64,000 nt of DNA, from the NCBI GenBank assembly GCA_026874595.1, contig CM049311.1, forward strand, positions 19,400,676 through 19,464,675, in the 5' to 3' direction. Source of the DNA: Sipunculus nudus (taxonomy: Eukaryota > Annelida > Sipuncula > Golfingiida > Sipunculidae). The notes below the pieces were generated by a model. It saw only the letters and a list, made by a program, of their open reading frames with translations, was not told where the DNA came from and searched no databases. The position numbers were made by a program, and so were the translations under genes. Positions 10,554-24,294 of this stretch are shown here, in pieces (within the stretch, counting starts at the first letter, position 1; each line of letters starts with the position of its first letter).

Positions 10554-13500
10554 AGCTCAGCTGACTATAAGTCATCTGAGCTATAGTCATGGTCCATTGT
10601 CCGTCGTCCGTCCGTCTGTCTGTCTGTCAGTCCGTCTGGATGTCCGTCCGTAAGACTGGCACGTTTCGACACCGTTGGACCTACGAATCTGAATTTCGGC
10701 ATACAGTTAGATGTCCCCATAATCTCCTACCATGCCAAAAATTGGGTCAATAGGACTTCGTTCCTTTGAGATATTAAGGAAAAACCTCAATTTTTTATTA
10801 GAAATCTATTTTCACTTTTCAGGACTGCCTAATATCAAAACCACTCATCTGGTTTTCTTCATATTTACCATAAATATTCCTCTATATAGTTCCTATGTAC
10901 ATGCCAGATATTAAGTCCGAATTATATAATTTAAAAAAGTTATGGGCCCAAACATAATGGACTTTGTAAAAAAATCAGGAAGATATTTGGACACTTAAGA
11001 CCAAAAGTGTTAAAGGTAGGGACTTTTTTCCAGTAATACAACTTTAATTAATCAAAATTTAATTGTATACCAAAAATTAGATCAAAATTTGTTAAATTTT
11101 TTTAAATATTGGCAAAAATATAAAATTGGTACCTTAAATTTTGCCCAACTTTGGCCATGGCACTTTTTTTCCTGTTAGTACTGTGGATTTAATTTTCACA
11201 CCATGTATACATAAGGATTTAATCTGTTAAAATCTGAAATTTGAAAATAAAAGCTGCAAAATTAGGCTAGTTATTGAATTTTTTTGGAGGCTCTTGTTGT
11301 ATTCCCTTACATTGTCAAGCAGTCCACTTTGATGACTGTAGGTCATTCAGTGCACATCTCTATGCTCCCAAGGCTGTTGACATAATTTTAGATGTCCCCA
11401 AAATCTCCTACCATACCGAAAATTGGGTCATTAGGACTTTGTTCCTTCGAGATATTAAGAGAAAAAAACTCTGTTTTCCATAAAAAAAAGTCATTGTTAC
11501 ACTTCAAGGCTGCCTAATATCAAAACCACTGATCTGTTTTTGATCGTATTTAGTATTCACATTCTTTTATTCATTTTCTATGAACATACCAAAAATTAGG
11601 TCAGTATTGGGTATTATTTTGAAGTTATAGGCCAAAACATAATGCAATTGTTTAAAAAATCAGGAAATATATTTACTCACCTAACATGAGAATTGCTGAA
11701 CCTAGAGACTTTTTTTCAGGAATATAACCTTATTTAATCAAGATTCAATTGTTTACCCAAAATTAGATCTGAATTTTGCAAATTTTTCAAGTTATTAGCA
11801 TAAATAAAAAATCAATACCTTAAATTTTGTCCAACTTTGGCACTGTTGATTTAATTTTCCCAGCATATATGCATAAGGATTTAATCTTTTAAAATCTGAA
11901 CTTTCAAAAGAAATTGATTGGAATGAATAGCTTTTATTCATGTTTTCATACACCATGTCAAGTGTTGTTTACATCTAGCCCACCTAGTAGTACAGCCTTC
12001 ACTTGCATTATGTAACCCACCCCAGGCAGCTTACCTTGGCCCAGCTTGGCCACTACTAGCAGGCTTCCCCTCTGCCCTGCACTCATTCCCCCCAGCTGGT
12101 GCATAAACTAGATGAATGTTATTATTTTTCTGTATTTTATTTTATTCTTGGACATGCTACATTTTAGATTTTGTATTGAACCACCAGGGTTACAATGATT
12201 AAAGTGTACATTCAATTGTGTCCACAAAGTGGTGTATTGCCGTGAAAGTGTGGATGTTCATGAGATAAGTAATTCCTTACTTCAGAAGAGTAAAAACTTC
12301 ACCAGGTGTGAAATTGACTATTAATTCCAGTAATTAATTAAAACTGTGATAGTAATTAGCACAATAATATTGTTTGTCCCTCATTCAACCAACAGTGTGT
12401 ATACTTTATTTGAAAAGATGTTTTATTTTATCAAATTTACTTTTATTTTATTTTGGTGAATAAAATTAAGCATATCCTGAAAACTCCAATGTGCAAAACT
12501 TTTTAATAGTGATTCAAGGAATATTCTTGTAGGTGCCATGTTGTGGCATTACTTTCTTTTAAAATCAGTTTAAACATTCATGATTTAAAAATAATAAAAT
12601 ATATGTGTATGCATAATATGACCCAATGTTTTTTACTCTGTATATATAATGATTGCAACTTTTGCAACAATTCTAATATTTTAACTTATATTTTCAGGTT
12701 TTTTTATTAAAAATTTATAAACCTGTAAATAAAAAAATGATTCAGATAAAAACTTCTCAATGGAAAAAGTGGATCTGCTTAAAAAAATAGGATTATATAT
12801 AAACTTAAATGCATTATTCTCTTGAAATTGAAATAAAGGTATTAGTCCATTCTGTCCACTTGCCTGACCATCTGTAAATTTTCATATGCAACACAGTATC
12901 TCAAAACTTTTACTGTTTTTCTTCATGACAGTCTTGTCAGAGTATTAGTTTGCAATCATATATTTAGAACTTTACTATAACCAAGTAGGAGGGCCCCTTT
13001 CCTCTTAGCTTTTCATATTCTTATATAAATGAAAAACATTACAATAGAATATTTCTACATCCACCTTCGTGCTGCCCTCATTTTTCCCTTCTCCGAACCC
13101 CATCCCAAAGTCAGCCTCAGTAAGCAAGAACAAGATGAATCAGATATATTCATACTTTAATATTTTGTATAACTATTCGTCCATGGGTACCTATTTACAT
13201 GCCAGAAATTATGTCAATATTGTGTAATATGTAGACATAGTGGGCATCACAATAATGTACCTTGTCAAGACTAAAGAGATATTGTGTCATACAGTCACAT
13301 ATTCATAAATCACTTCATCAGCATAGTTAATCATAACATCATATCTGTCAAATTGAACGCTTGCAGACTACCATACACTTTAGATCCTTCAACAAATAGC
13401 CTTATCATCATTCTACTACTGCTTACTATTGCTGTCATTGCATTCATATTTGCTCAAATATATCACAATTTTCAACCCCTCCAAAATAAATAAAAAATAA

Positions 13501-13696
13501 ACCACTTTATTTGACTCTATTAATCCATCAGTCAGGTAATTTCATTTATCATTTACTCACATATTACATTACATTCCTTTATAATAGCCCAACATGTACA
13601 TGATATTCATAAGCTTTATCGACTCGATATAGTATCACAGTGGAGAAACATTTATAGTCCAATCACGATCAGCTGAGCGCCGTGACCCATGGGTCC
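10554..13696 (+). mobile_element. AGCTCAG-family element, near full length, nested in the hAT-like element
   Basis: It starts with a long hairpin (TAGCTCAG, one mismatch, TGACT-ATA-AGTCA, CTGAGCTA) after a T run. A CGTCCGTCCGTCTGTCTGTC-type tract follows. It ends with CAGCTGAGCGCCGTGACCC and TGGGTCC. Two diverged ~680-bp internal units (from 10660 and from 11340) share TTAGATGTCCCC and AATCTCCTACCAT. A related unit is at 63170-63290 on the other strand. It is AT-rich and has no transposase or reverse transcriptase frame. Confidence 0.7.
13284..13493 (+). other. Hydrophobic open frame inside an AGCTCAG-family element
   Basis: The frame begins with GTG rather than ATG. It encodes about 69 residues with a strongly hydrophobic stretch (SLIIILLLLTIAVIAFIFA) near residues 37-56, followed by a short polar tail and TAA. 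This resembles the end of a tail-anchored or single-pass membrane protein and could be a captured exon. It may equally be chance in AT-rich DNA. I do not recognise it. Confidence 0.2.
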
Positions 13697-14853
13697 AGAT
13701 TATAAAGGATTAAACTGGATCAAACTTAGAATCACCTTTTAAAATTTAACTAAATTAACATGAATGATAATCTGGTGAAATAAGTTCAGAAGGTTTATTA
13801 ATATATTTACAATGTCAGTTTTATAGCCAATTGGCAGTTTCCTCAGGTTCATGATTCACTGTTGTCAGCATCTGCTATTAGCTTGTGCTCAACTCACCAG
13901 AATGAGGAGCTGTCCCTTTGTTTTCTGTGTTACTTTACTGGCTCGAAGTAAATTTCACAATAGGATGTATCATCTTTATAGCATCACCCTCGATCAGCCA
14001 TAAATATTTACTCCTAGTAACAGGGCAGGCTTATAGGGTGAAGTTGCAACCCAGTTATCAACAACTAATTATAGAGACTCGGTGGCTTTGATCAAAAGGA
14101 GGTATCTCCTCTCAGGCTGTTATGACTGGATGGTTGTCAAATGGTAGCCCACTGTTGCTGCTTGTGTAAACATGCCTTGCCAGTGGCAAAAGGGTCAAGG
14201 AATCACACTTCTATCCCACATTCAGAGAAACCTACTTGGGCAAGATAGCTTTGCAAGTTTTTTTTTTTTTTTTTTCTTCTTGAAAGGTCCCCACAAAATT
14301 ATTGATATACTGACTGATGTCATTGTATATTTTAAGTCACTTATGCAATAAATGAATGGATTATATACATGTCTCTCAGATGTAAGGACAGATGCTTATC
14401 TGTGAATATATGATATTCTATAGTACCACCGATTGTGGAGTTTGACTGAACATGTGAACTGCAGTTGTTTAGTTTTGTATGGTGTAATGTACAAAATAGG
14501 TCATAATGTTTTTTATAAGTCATACTCTGACTTCTCTAAAGCAGAGAAATAATTTCAAGTTTCAAAATTATAATTTAAATTGAGGCATGACTATCTGTGA
14601 CCAAAAATTAGGGTTTTATGTATAAATGTATGGTCAGTTGGTCACATAGTAATTCAGTTTACTAGACATAAATCTATCTGTTAAGAACTGTTTTTTTTTT
14701 TTTGTTTTTTTTTTGCAGTGAACAGCTAAACTTAATATAAAAAATGTCTACTTCACAGACATTATATTCCCAAACTTTGGATAAAACTGGATCCGGATTA
14801 ATCCAGATTTATCCAGTGGATTAAGCCTACTGTGGATAAAACTGCTAACCCTG

Positions 14854-15170
14854 CTTAAAGGACACGTAAGAATGCCCACAGGAGCAAATTCATTGAAACA
14901 AAAAAAACACACAATACACAAAGTCTTGTAGAACACACAAGGATACACGCCAGAGAGAAGCCATTCAAGTGTGATGACTAAGGTAAAGCCTTTTAACAAA
15001 GGAGTATTCTTATAAAACACACAAGGATTAACAGGAAAGAAGCCATTTAAGTTCAGTTAATGTTATAAATCTTCTACAGTTCATGTTTGATGACTGTGAT
15101 ACAGCATTCACACAAAAACATAAGTACTTCAAACAAAGGTCCACTCAGGAGAGAAGCAACCAGGAGCAAG
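14854..15170 (+). pseudogene. Zinc-finger array remnant, continuing locus 1 beyond the transposon
   Basis: Finger linkers and helices are recognisable at nucleotide level: CACACAAGGATACACGCCAG, AGAGAAGCCATTCAAGTGTG, ATGACTAAGGTAAAGCC and GATGACTGTGATACAGCATT. Stops, frameshifts and lost cysteines are frequent, so no functional protein is expected. It shows that the ancestral array extended at least about 300 bp past the insertion site. Confidence 0.75.
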
Positions 15171-15839
15171 GTATCTGGAAGGGTAGAATTAGAATCCTTG
15201 CTGACAGGAAGATGATTATATAATTTGCTGTCCTTGTGAGCTAGTACTTAAATCTCTGAATATCCAGGCATTGAATCAGGCTTTACTTGAAATGTTGCGG
15301 TGCAAATATAATTACAAAGGGCCTAGCAGGCGCTCATTTTGGTGGTTTAGCTCACCACACTCTTAAATTTTTCCATAGACTGCTTTTCAAAGGTAAGACA
15401 ACAGAAAAAGAAACTCAAAGAAATGATTACTTGCTTTAATTTTCATAGTATGTAAATACTGTTGATTTAATGTTCACAGTATGTATAAATAAGGATTCAA
15501 TATTGTAATCTTTGATAATAAAAGCTCATATATATGGCTAAAAATTGATTTTTATGGAGGCTTATTGTATTTAATTGCATTGTCACTTCAGCCCTGTCAG
15601 AGATACTTTATTAGTAATACAACACTGTTTGTCCACCCCTGCTGTCACAGGTGTAGATTGTCATATCCCCCCCCCCCCCCGCACCCTTTACTGCCCACAC
15701 ACACGGAGGAATAGTCACTAAGTGAAATGCAATAATTGTTATTGATTGAACTGTATGTTCTAAACTATATAGCTTTTTCACCTCAATGTAGAAAACTTTA
15801 CTTGATATCTTATGTTGGTCAACTGAGTCATATTTGAAA
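15171..15839. other. No gene seen
   Basis: Contains a segment near 15475-15600 resembling 11180-11330 (GTATGTATAAATAAGGATT, TGGAGGCTTATTGTATT) and a poly-C run near 15667-15680. There is no coding signal. The frame at 15611-15889 on the minus strand crosses the C run and is rejected. Confidence 0.45.
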
Positions 15840-16246
15840 TTGAGGTATTGGTGGTGCCACCTGTATTGACCATATTTGTATGGGGTCATCAGTCCATTTA
15901 CATATAATATCTCAGCGGGAAAGGGGAGGGATGGAGCAGGAGCAAGAATCCCAAATTGTATGAATAAATCAGTGAGATGTCAAATGTTGTTGAATTGAAC
16001 TTTTTTTTGTAGCGCCACCTGTATCGACTTACATTTTACAAGGAAAAGCTGGAAAACCTTCATCTCCGAAATCATTCAAACTTGGGATCAAAATTTTTAC
16101 TATTAGCTTTGTACATGTACTTGTCACACATGTACTTGAAAAGTAATCAAATACTTTCCAAGAATGGTCAAGCATGTTATCATGGAAGCATTATCCCTGA
16201 TGTATTTCCCAATGCACAGGTTCGCAATAGACCAGAAGGCATATAT

Positions 16247-16306
<60 letters not shown>

Positions 16307-17020
16307 CACAAATGTGAAATATTGCAAATGTATAAATTTATAAACTTGAAAACAATTTCACGTTATAAAAATATGCGGAGCTAATGCAGTCATTCGTTCA
16401 TTATTGGGAGATAAAGTGATCAGCTGTGTTTGTTGCTTGCCGGATATCTTCGATTTCAGCAAGCATGTTAGTCAGTTCCCTATATCTGCCTGTTGCTAGC
16501 AGAATCAAACATTCTCAAGAATGTTGGTCAGTTCTGTTTGTTTGTTGCTTGCCGGAATAAACGATATTGCATGTTGATCAGTTCTGTTTGTCTGTTTGTC
16601 TGCATTCTACAGGCCCCAATTTTGGCAGCAATCGCTTACACAGTTGATTGACAACCAGAAGTCCTGGAGGCCTGTTGTCTTTAGTTAATATAGATCAAAG
16701 GTTAAGGTGATAAAAAAAACACAAAGTCTTCGTCAGGAATCATCATAGCAGCAAAAACTATAGCTCATTTTATTCGTCATTCCTTGTTTTGTTTTTATTT
16801 TATGTAGCTCCTTTTAAACTGCTTTTTTGGGGAAAAGCCTTTATATTAAAAAATAAAAGGTCTAATATTTCTAACTTTGTCAGTTTTAAAGCTAGGGAGG
16901 TCTAGTTTATTGCGTTAGGTAGCATATCTTTGGTATAACGAGATTTTATCACAAGTCTAGCAATAACTCGCACAATATCTCGTCAAATGAAATTTTGCGA
17001 GATATCCCTTAGTGATATCC
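15840..17020 (+). repeat. Dispersed repeat Y, copy B
   Basis: Homologous to 900-1244 plus 2300-3050. It is uninterrupted at GTTATCATGG (16176-16185), so it is the empty site for the 1055-bp insertion. It contains TGGTGGTGCCACCTGT and a (TA)n tract. Confidence 0.75.
16240..16304. repeat. (TA)n microsatellite
   Basis: About 65 bp of alternating TA with one interruption. The Tyr/Ile-rich frames on both strands here are artefacts. Confidence 0.95.
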
Positions 17021-17902
17021 TAGACATTAACAGTTTGCAGGAATCCTTTTAAAACAGTTATTTCGTATGTCCTACACTTAATATCTCGAAATATTTATTT
17101 CATTAGCCAACCAGTGGGCTTTTGAATAAGCGTGGCTTCGTCCGTCCGCCATACGTTTACCCATGCTAAAACCGTTCGAGCTTGCAGTGCAAAAGTATGT
17201 GGAAGAACCAGTTACATGTCAAACCTTATCGGATTAAGCTTACTGATTTGCTATCTGCATCGACCTGGATTTTTGATGGAAAAGGCTAAAAAAATATGTC
17301 CACCCAAATTGATCATTATTTCACAGACATAATCTTAGAAACAATCTTTCTCAAGTTTGTATGAACAGTTAAAAGTTTAATTACTTTTGCAAAGGTACAG
17401 GAAGCTGAACTTAGTCAAGTGGCAAAAAAATCATACTAAAATTACCATAAAAAAACGATATGTGCAATCATCTCCAAATTTAAAGCAAATATTAGTCACA
17501 CGAGTCATATTAAAGTATTGGTGGCGCCACCTGCGTCGACTTTTTTGTACAGAATTTATCGATCATTAGTACACTAACCCATAATTTCTCAGGAAAAGCT
17601 GAAACTAGCATCGTCAAATTCAATGTAAAAATAAGTCAAATGTTGTTGGATTGTGGCGAACCCCGCATCCATTTACATTTACCAGGAGGAAAACTAGAAA
17701 ACCTTATAAAATCTTCTCCGAAATCATTCAGCCAAATTGTTCAATATTTCACAGAAATGATTCAACAGATGAGCTCTCTCAAGTTTGTTAAAAAGGACGG
17801 ATTCAATGAATTTTTGGCGAGTTACAGGAAGTTGAGCTTAGTTATTCGGTCAAGTAAGCATACTAACATCACAGTCTCAGAAGCGCTGGAGCTAGAATCA
17901 AG
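17021..17902 (+). repeat. Continuation of dispersed repeats X/Y, no gene
   Basis: Contains GGTGGCGCCACCTGCGTCGA near 17521 and two diverged units with AAAGCTG-AAA-CCTT and TCCGAAATCATTCA, similar to 16030-16080. The 98-residue frame at 17640-17936 lies across these units and is therefore attributed to the repeat. Confidence 0.55.
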
Positions 17903-18170
17903 TTTAACTATCAGTAGTCAGCTGCCATTATTCTAAAAATTTGTTATTAAGAAACGTACCAATATGTCAGCATAAAAAAAAAAAAACATATTGTAGCCGA
18001 AGTCAGTATATGTAAAAAGATTTGGCAACAGGTCACGATTTTGTCGATGTATATAAATAGCTTTGCAGACTGCTGTTTCAGATTAGGCAGCATTCCAAGA
18101 TTCAGTCTGTGTCTATTTTCACCTTTGGCAGACTACCAACTGTATCTGATTAGGCAACGGGTCAATAGTT
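17903..18170 (+). repeat. Dispersed repeat X, copy B, with conserved TATA-like box
   Basis: Homologous to 461-690. TATATAAATAGC is conserved at about 18050. An internal repeat of AGATTTGGCAACAGG and CCAAGATTCAGTCTGTG-type sequence is present. Confidence 0.6.
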
Positions 18171-18519
18171 TAGTCAATGCAGCCACGTTCACCAGTGCAG
18201 TAGCTGCACTTGGCAATTAGCTGCGCGTGACTGTAAAAGACAGGTAAAAGACTAACAAAAGACAGGTTTTGGTAATCTGAATGAACAATTATAATTTTTT
18301 TTTCAGAAAAATATATATTTCTACGAGTTTCATTCGTATACAATTAGATGTCCCAAAAATCTCCTACCAAACCGTAAATTGGGTCACTAGGACTTCATTC
18401 CTTCGAGATGTTAAGGAAAAACTTCCGTTTTCGATTAAAAACAATTCTTACACTTCAAGACTGCCTAATATCAAAACCACTGATCTAACGGAATGGAATT
18501 AGCCCTTAAAAGGAAATAG
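18171..18519 (+). repeat. Fragment of AGCTCAG-family interior
   Basis: 18340-18480 matches 10706-10830 and 11388-11540 (TTAGATGTCCC, AATCTCCTACCA, TTGGGTCA-TAGGACTT, CTGCCTAATATCAAAACCAC). Both element ends are absent. Confidence 0.6.
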
Positions 18520-18769
18520 ACGTCTCGAATTGCAGACGTAAGATAAATTAACAGGAGTACCTTACATTCGACACTACCTTTCACAGATCATAGATGTAAA
18601 AATTGATACCCAGCTCAATGAACGTTACAAATATTTGCGTGTATCTGTTTTGAACCAACACTTTGTATCTACTTCTACCAGGAATACAGCCTTGTTTTCT
18701 TTTTTCTTTGTATAAAACAATATACATGAGATTGGAATAAGTGCGCAGGAGAAGACATCTGTGTTAAGT
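18520..18769 (+). pseudogene. 5' part of zinc-finger locus 2, split by an LTR element
   Basis: It matches 8640-8820 of locus 1 (GACGTAAGATAAATT, CAGATCATAGATGTA, TTGATACCCAGC, AAATATTTGCGTGTATCTG, GGAGAAGACATCTGTGT). It has about 80 bp (around 18660-18745) that locus 1 lacks. The homology breaks at 18770, where the LTR element starts, and resumes at 22474. Confidence 0.75.
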
Positions 18770-19145
18770 TGTAAGACATCAGGCCTGCTTCCCCTCAGCT
18801 ATCTGTATTTGGACTCACTAATCATTAGGCCACCCCTATTATAAAGTAGGATGGCTTACAGCCGGGAATGTTCAGGCCCCCCACTCTTTTTCTTGTCCTT
18901 GAATGATGCAGACGTGGGCCACGTCTGTTCAGCACTAGGTTTAGTCATTTAGACGTGTTAAGGGACTAAAGGATAATCGACATAAGGCGAAGTTCAGTAG
19001 CCTGCCGCGACCCTTCTAGCTCATTGTTTGCCACGTGTAACTATAAGACTGGCAATATATGTTAAGGACAGGTCTTTCGGCCATTTTGGTAATATAAAAC
19101 TTAAATTCTGTGTTGTTTTCTATAATCTGTGGGGAAATTTTTACA
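18770..19145 (+). repeat. 5' long terminal repeat
   Basis: Shares with the 3' copy TCAGCTATC-GTATTTGGACT, ACAGCCGGGAATGTTCAGGC, GTCAGCACTAGGTTT-like sequence, TAAAGGATAATCGACAT and GTAGCCTGCCGCGACCCTTC. The two copies differ by many substitutions and a few small indels, so the insertion is not recent. Confidence 0.85.
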
Positions 19146-21955
19146 TTGGCGAGCGTTGTCAGCTTGTAAATATAAAATATTTACGAGCAGTGATTCGAAC
19201 CTGCATTTTTGGCAATATTTGTTGTTCAAAATTTTAAAAATGAACGGTCACACATAAAGAAGTTAGGTAGATTAAATAAGAAGAGTGAAGATGAAGAAGA
19301 CCACCCAATCCAGAAGTTCCATATTCCTGGAAATACTACGGTATGTGAATTTTGTGTTTGTGTTAAGTGTAATAGAGTACAATATATTATAGTACGTATC
19401 ATAAAGGGCCCTAAGAGGCTGGTTGAATAAATTTGACGTAAATATCATGAGTAATTGGCCTCTGTGAATTAAATAAAATTACCATTGTATAGGTAAGCGT
19501 GGCCGCTGTCCACCGAAACTAACATGTAAAGTAGTAACGGAGTCATGCCTGTACCGCATAAGATCGCTTATATTGGCAATAACCAATATGATAAGCAATG
19601 AGGCTGTAAATATTGAATAGCCCTAGATGGCATGAAAAATGGTCCTGCGCGGCTCGAAATATAGAATTGCTGGTTTAAATACCTTATAACAGTGTCTGAA
19701 CCAGATCTTAATATTTATTACTTTATAAAAGATGTAAGCACGCTAGCTTTAAAGTAATAATTAAACAGATATTTTAATTAACATCTATGGAAACCACCAA
19801 GTGTATTTTATGCAATCGCATCTGAAAAACAATGCTGACCCTGTGAAAAACATGAATATGAACGGCTGTGAATTTTCTGTCATTCGCTGGTAGGGATAGC
19901 AATTAGTGCAAGATTTCATCTGATACTCAGTTTGCTTCCATGTTACTTTTACAGGGCCAAGCGGACAAGGATTTCATTCACTTAACCCATAGGGAAAAGG
20001 CTTATTAAAAAGTATATTATAGAATAACAATTTAAAAAGGTACATTCCATAGTTATTTAAATGCTTAAGATCATAATTTATTAAAAAAAACATTGATGTA
20101 AGAACAAATAAAACCAGTAATTTCTCATTTTAAAATGAATTAGACTTACACATCGAAAGCAGACACCAAAATCCAATAACATCCTCCTGTGGAAAATAAA
20201 GTCTCTAGATAACACAGGTGTCAATTGAAAGAGGTGTTTCTATTTGTAAAGTCGGTAAATAGCTATGTAGAGAATCTGTTTCATGCCCAGTCACATGTAC
20301 AGCCACAGTGGGATAATACAAAACACCAGTTTAGGCAGATTTGCCAAGAAAACATACTGGTATCAGATTATGTAACACACAACCGTCACAACCCTTTGTG
20401 AAGCCCGAAACTCGTAATAATAATAATCTCCATCCCTGATAACTCACCACTAGCCCGCAGTGTCCGAGATACAAACAAAGACATTCAATACTCACCATAG
20501 ACACCCTAACTGATAAAAAGTCTGATATCTACCAAGCACCTGGCCTTATGTCATGTCTCTGTTTATTAACCAGTCAGCTGTCAAAACGCTTATCATGTGC
20601 AATATAGCTTTGTGCACCTTTCGACTCTCAGGAAAGACTGATAAAGTCCAGTTATCCCAGGTCAGTTAAATCATGCTGAGAATTATGTATGTTTGCTGAA
20701 TGTCAATTGTGTTTAAGATGGCATTTACGAAACAGGAAACATATTGTAATATTTGTGGATGCCATTAACCCCCTTGTACACAGTTTTATAATTTGAACAA
20801 CATATAACAATTAAAATTAACAGCTCATTTCTATTCCTAGAGTATACATTGTAAGTTACTGGAATTAAACAAAAATGTAAGCAATTAAACCTATTAAAAC
20901 AGTTATATTAAGTTAGAAATTATAAAAATGTATTCCTGTTAGCTTGTTACTAGTTGGTTCTCTCTCTCATAATATAATTTTCTATAAATAGTATAATCTT
21001 TTATTCATAATTCGACCAACTGTTGTGTTGGTCCCTCTGCAAAATTGATACAGTTATCTATTGATACAGCTTACGGTTTAAGGGTATTTACTTGCTTCCT
21101 ATTAGTATAACATTACTTGTATGACCCAATATAACAATTGATTATAAAAACTTTTTAATATACTTTGAGTTTAATTGTTATTCCTGCAAGTTTGTATCCA
21201 TTTAGGTACATATAAACTATGGTAATATATTGCTATGACCTGACCGTATTCTTTATTCAACCTGTATATGGTAATTGTTACATTAACCAGATCAGCATAG
21301 CATGTCAGGTTATTCAGACCTGTAAGCTCTAAGGGGTAGTCATTAAAAACAAATCACATTGACTTTTAAGTCAGAGTGTTCATTATTGATATATATTGTG
21401 ATACTTTTGTGTGGAATAGATGCTGCTTTTTTGTTTTACATCTTGCAGGGGATAGACATCTTCTGCCTCCTGCACTCACCAGTATGGTCAGCACAGCTAC
21501 AACACGGGGGATACAGTTGATTTTGCCCAGCTGCAGTGCTCCTAACATATATATTTAAATATTTATAACAATAAAATAAATAAAAATCAGCAGATAGACT
21601 TGCCACCTTATACAAAGTTATAATGAAAAGACATTTTAAATGCTACATGCTCAGTGATTTATGAGTAAGACTGTCTTATATTTCGTGCTATGCTGACACA
21701 GAACGGCCAATTTATACATTATCCAAAATATTTTGCAAAACATTAATGTTTTACCGATGCATGCAATGCGATTCTATGTTGTTATCATTCCATTACTATC
21801 TGATGTGTTTATTTGAATAAACTTGCCAATATACCAAATTGTGGGAGGAGGCACTGATCAAGATATTACAGTTATATAAAATAAATACAGCCAGCTCTGT
21901 TAGGTCCAAGCACTGTAAATTACAAGCTCAAGGTTTTCCTTGAATCTTTGTCCCC

Positions 21956-21957
<2 letters not shown>

Positions 21958-21991
<34 letters not shown>
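21958..21991 (+). repeat. Poly-T tract of about 34 bases
   Basis: Homopolymer inside the LTR element, upstream of its purine tract. It may be the poly(A) tail of a minus-strand retroposed fragment, but I see no recognisable body. Confidence 0.9.
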
Positions 21992-21994
<3 letters not shown>

Positions 21995-22088
21995 TTTGAG
22001 GCTATAATGTTGCCTTTGCCTGTATACGGCCAAGATGTCTCCTTTATTTAACACAAAATAACTGCGTTTTTCCATATAAGGGGGAGAG

Positions 22089-22473
22089 TGTAAGACAACA
22101 GGCCTACTACCCCTCAGCTATCAGTATTTGGACTGACCCATTAATAGGCCACCCTTATTATAAAGTATGAGGACCTACAGCCGGGAATGTTCAGGCAAAC
22201 CCACTCTTCTACTTGCCCTTGAGCGTTGAAGACATGGACCACTGGCCCAGGTCTGGTCAGCACTAGGTTTCGTCATTTAAGCGTGTTAAGGGGCTAAAGG
22301 ATAATCGACATTAGTCGAAGTTCAGTAGCCTGCCGCGACCCTTCTTCCTCCCTGTTTATCACGTTTAACTATAAGACTTGCAGTAAATGTTAAGGACAGA
22401 TCTTTGGGCCATTCTGGTAAGTTAAACATTCAATTCTGTGTTGATTTCTATTATCTGTGGGAAAAATCCTACA
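22089..22473 (+). repeat. 3' long terminal repeat
   Basis: Partner of 18770-19145. It ends CCTACA, after which zinc-finger-locus sequence (GAATGAAAGCCAATATTA) resumes. Confidence 0.85.
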
Positions 22474-24090
<1,617 letters not shown>

Positions 24091-24294
24091 TTAGCAATCC
24101 GTAGGCAGCACCTGCATCCTTGGTGTTAATTTCTGTGTAGCATAGACTGGTGAGAACCGATCATGTATGAGGGTCTCCACAGTAACTGTGTCTTGTAGGC
24201 GAGGTCTTTTCTGCGAATTGTTTAGGGTAGTTTTCACACTAAAACATCCCTGGGGGCCTGTCTGCGTTAAGTTTGATGTGTTGACAACGGACAT
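24091..24294 (-). CDS. Small unrecognised ORF, possibly a 5' exon
   Basis: 67 codons from an ATG (MSVVNTSNLTQTGPQGCFSV...) to TAA. Composition is balanced and not low-complexity, unlike most short frames here, and no repeat in this window overlaps it. There are no recognisable domains, signal peptide or membrane segment. Sequence on its upstream side (24300-25200) is less AT-rich than the surroundings. It could be a first exon of a minus-strand gene or a chance frame. Confidence 0.28.
   Translation of the reverse strand: MSVVNTSNLTQTGPQGCFSVKTTLNNSQKRPRLQDTVTVETLIHDRFSPVYATQKLTPRMQVLPTDC

Larger units (their letters stand above)
18770..22473 (+). mobile_element. Non-autonomous LTR retroelement, 3.7 kb
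   Basis: Two direct repeats of about 376 bp (18770-19145) and 385 bp (22089-22473) begin TGTAAGACA and end TACA, the usual TG...CA limits. TTGGCGAGCG follows the left copy, as expected for a primer-binding site. A purine tract (AAGGGGGAGAG, 22078-22088) precedes the right copy. The interior has no gag, protease, reverse transcriptase or integrase frame longer than about 75 codons, so it is non-autonomous or fully decayed. It sits within the 5' region of zinc-finger locus 2, whose homology to locus 1 resumes right after it. A clean target duplication is not visible. Confidence 0.85.

Noticed and set aside
16082-16327. Tyr/Ile-rich frames across the TA tract on both strands
   Set aside because: Low-complexity translation of (TA)n.
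17640-17936. 98-codon frame with plausible amino-acid composition
   Set aside because: It spans diverged units of a dispersed repeat also present near 16020-16080, and no splice or start context supports it.
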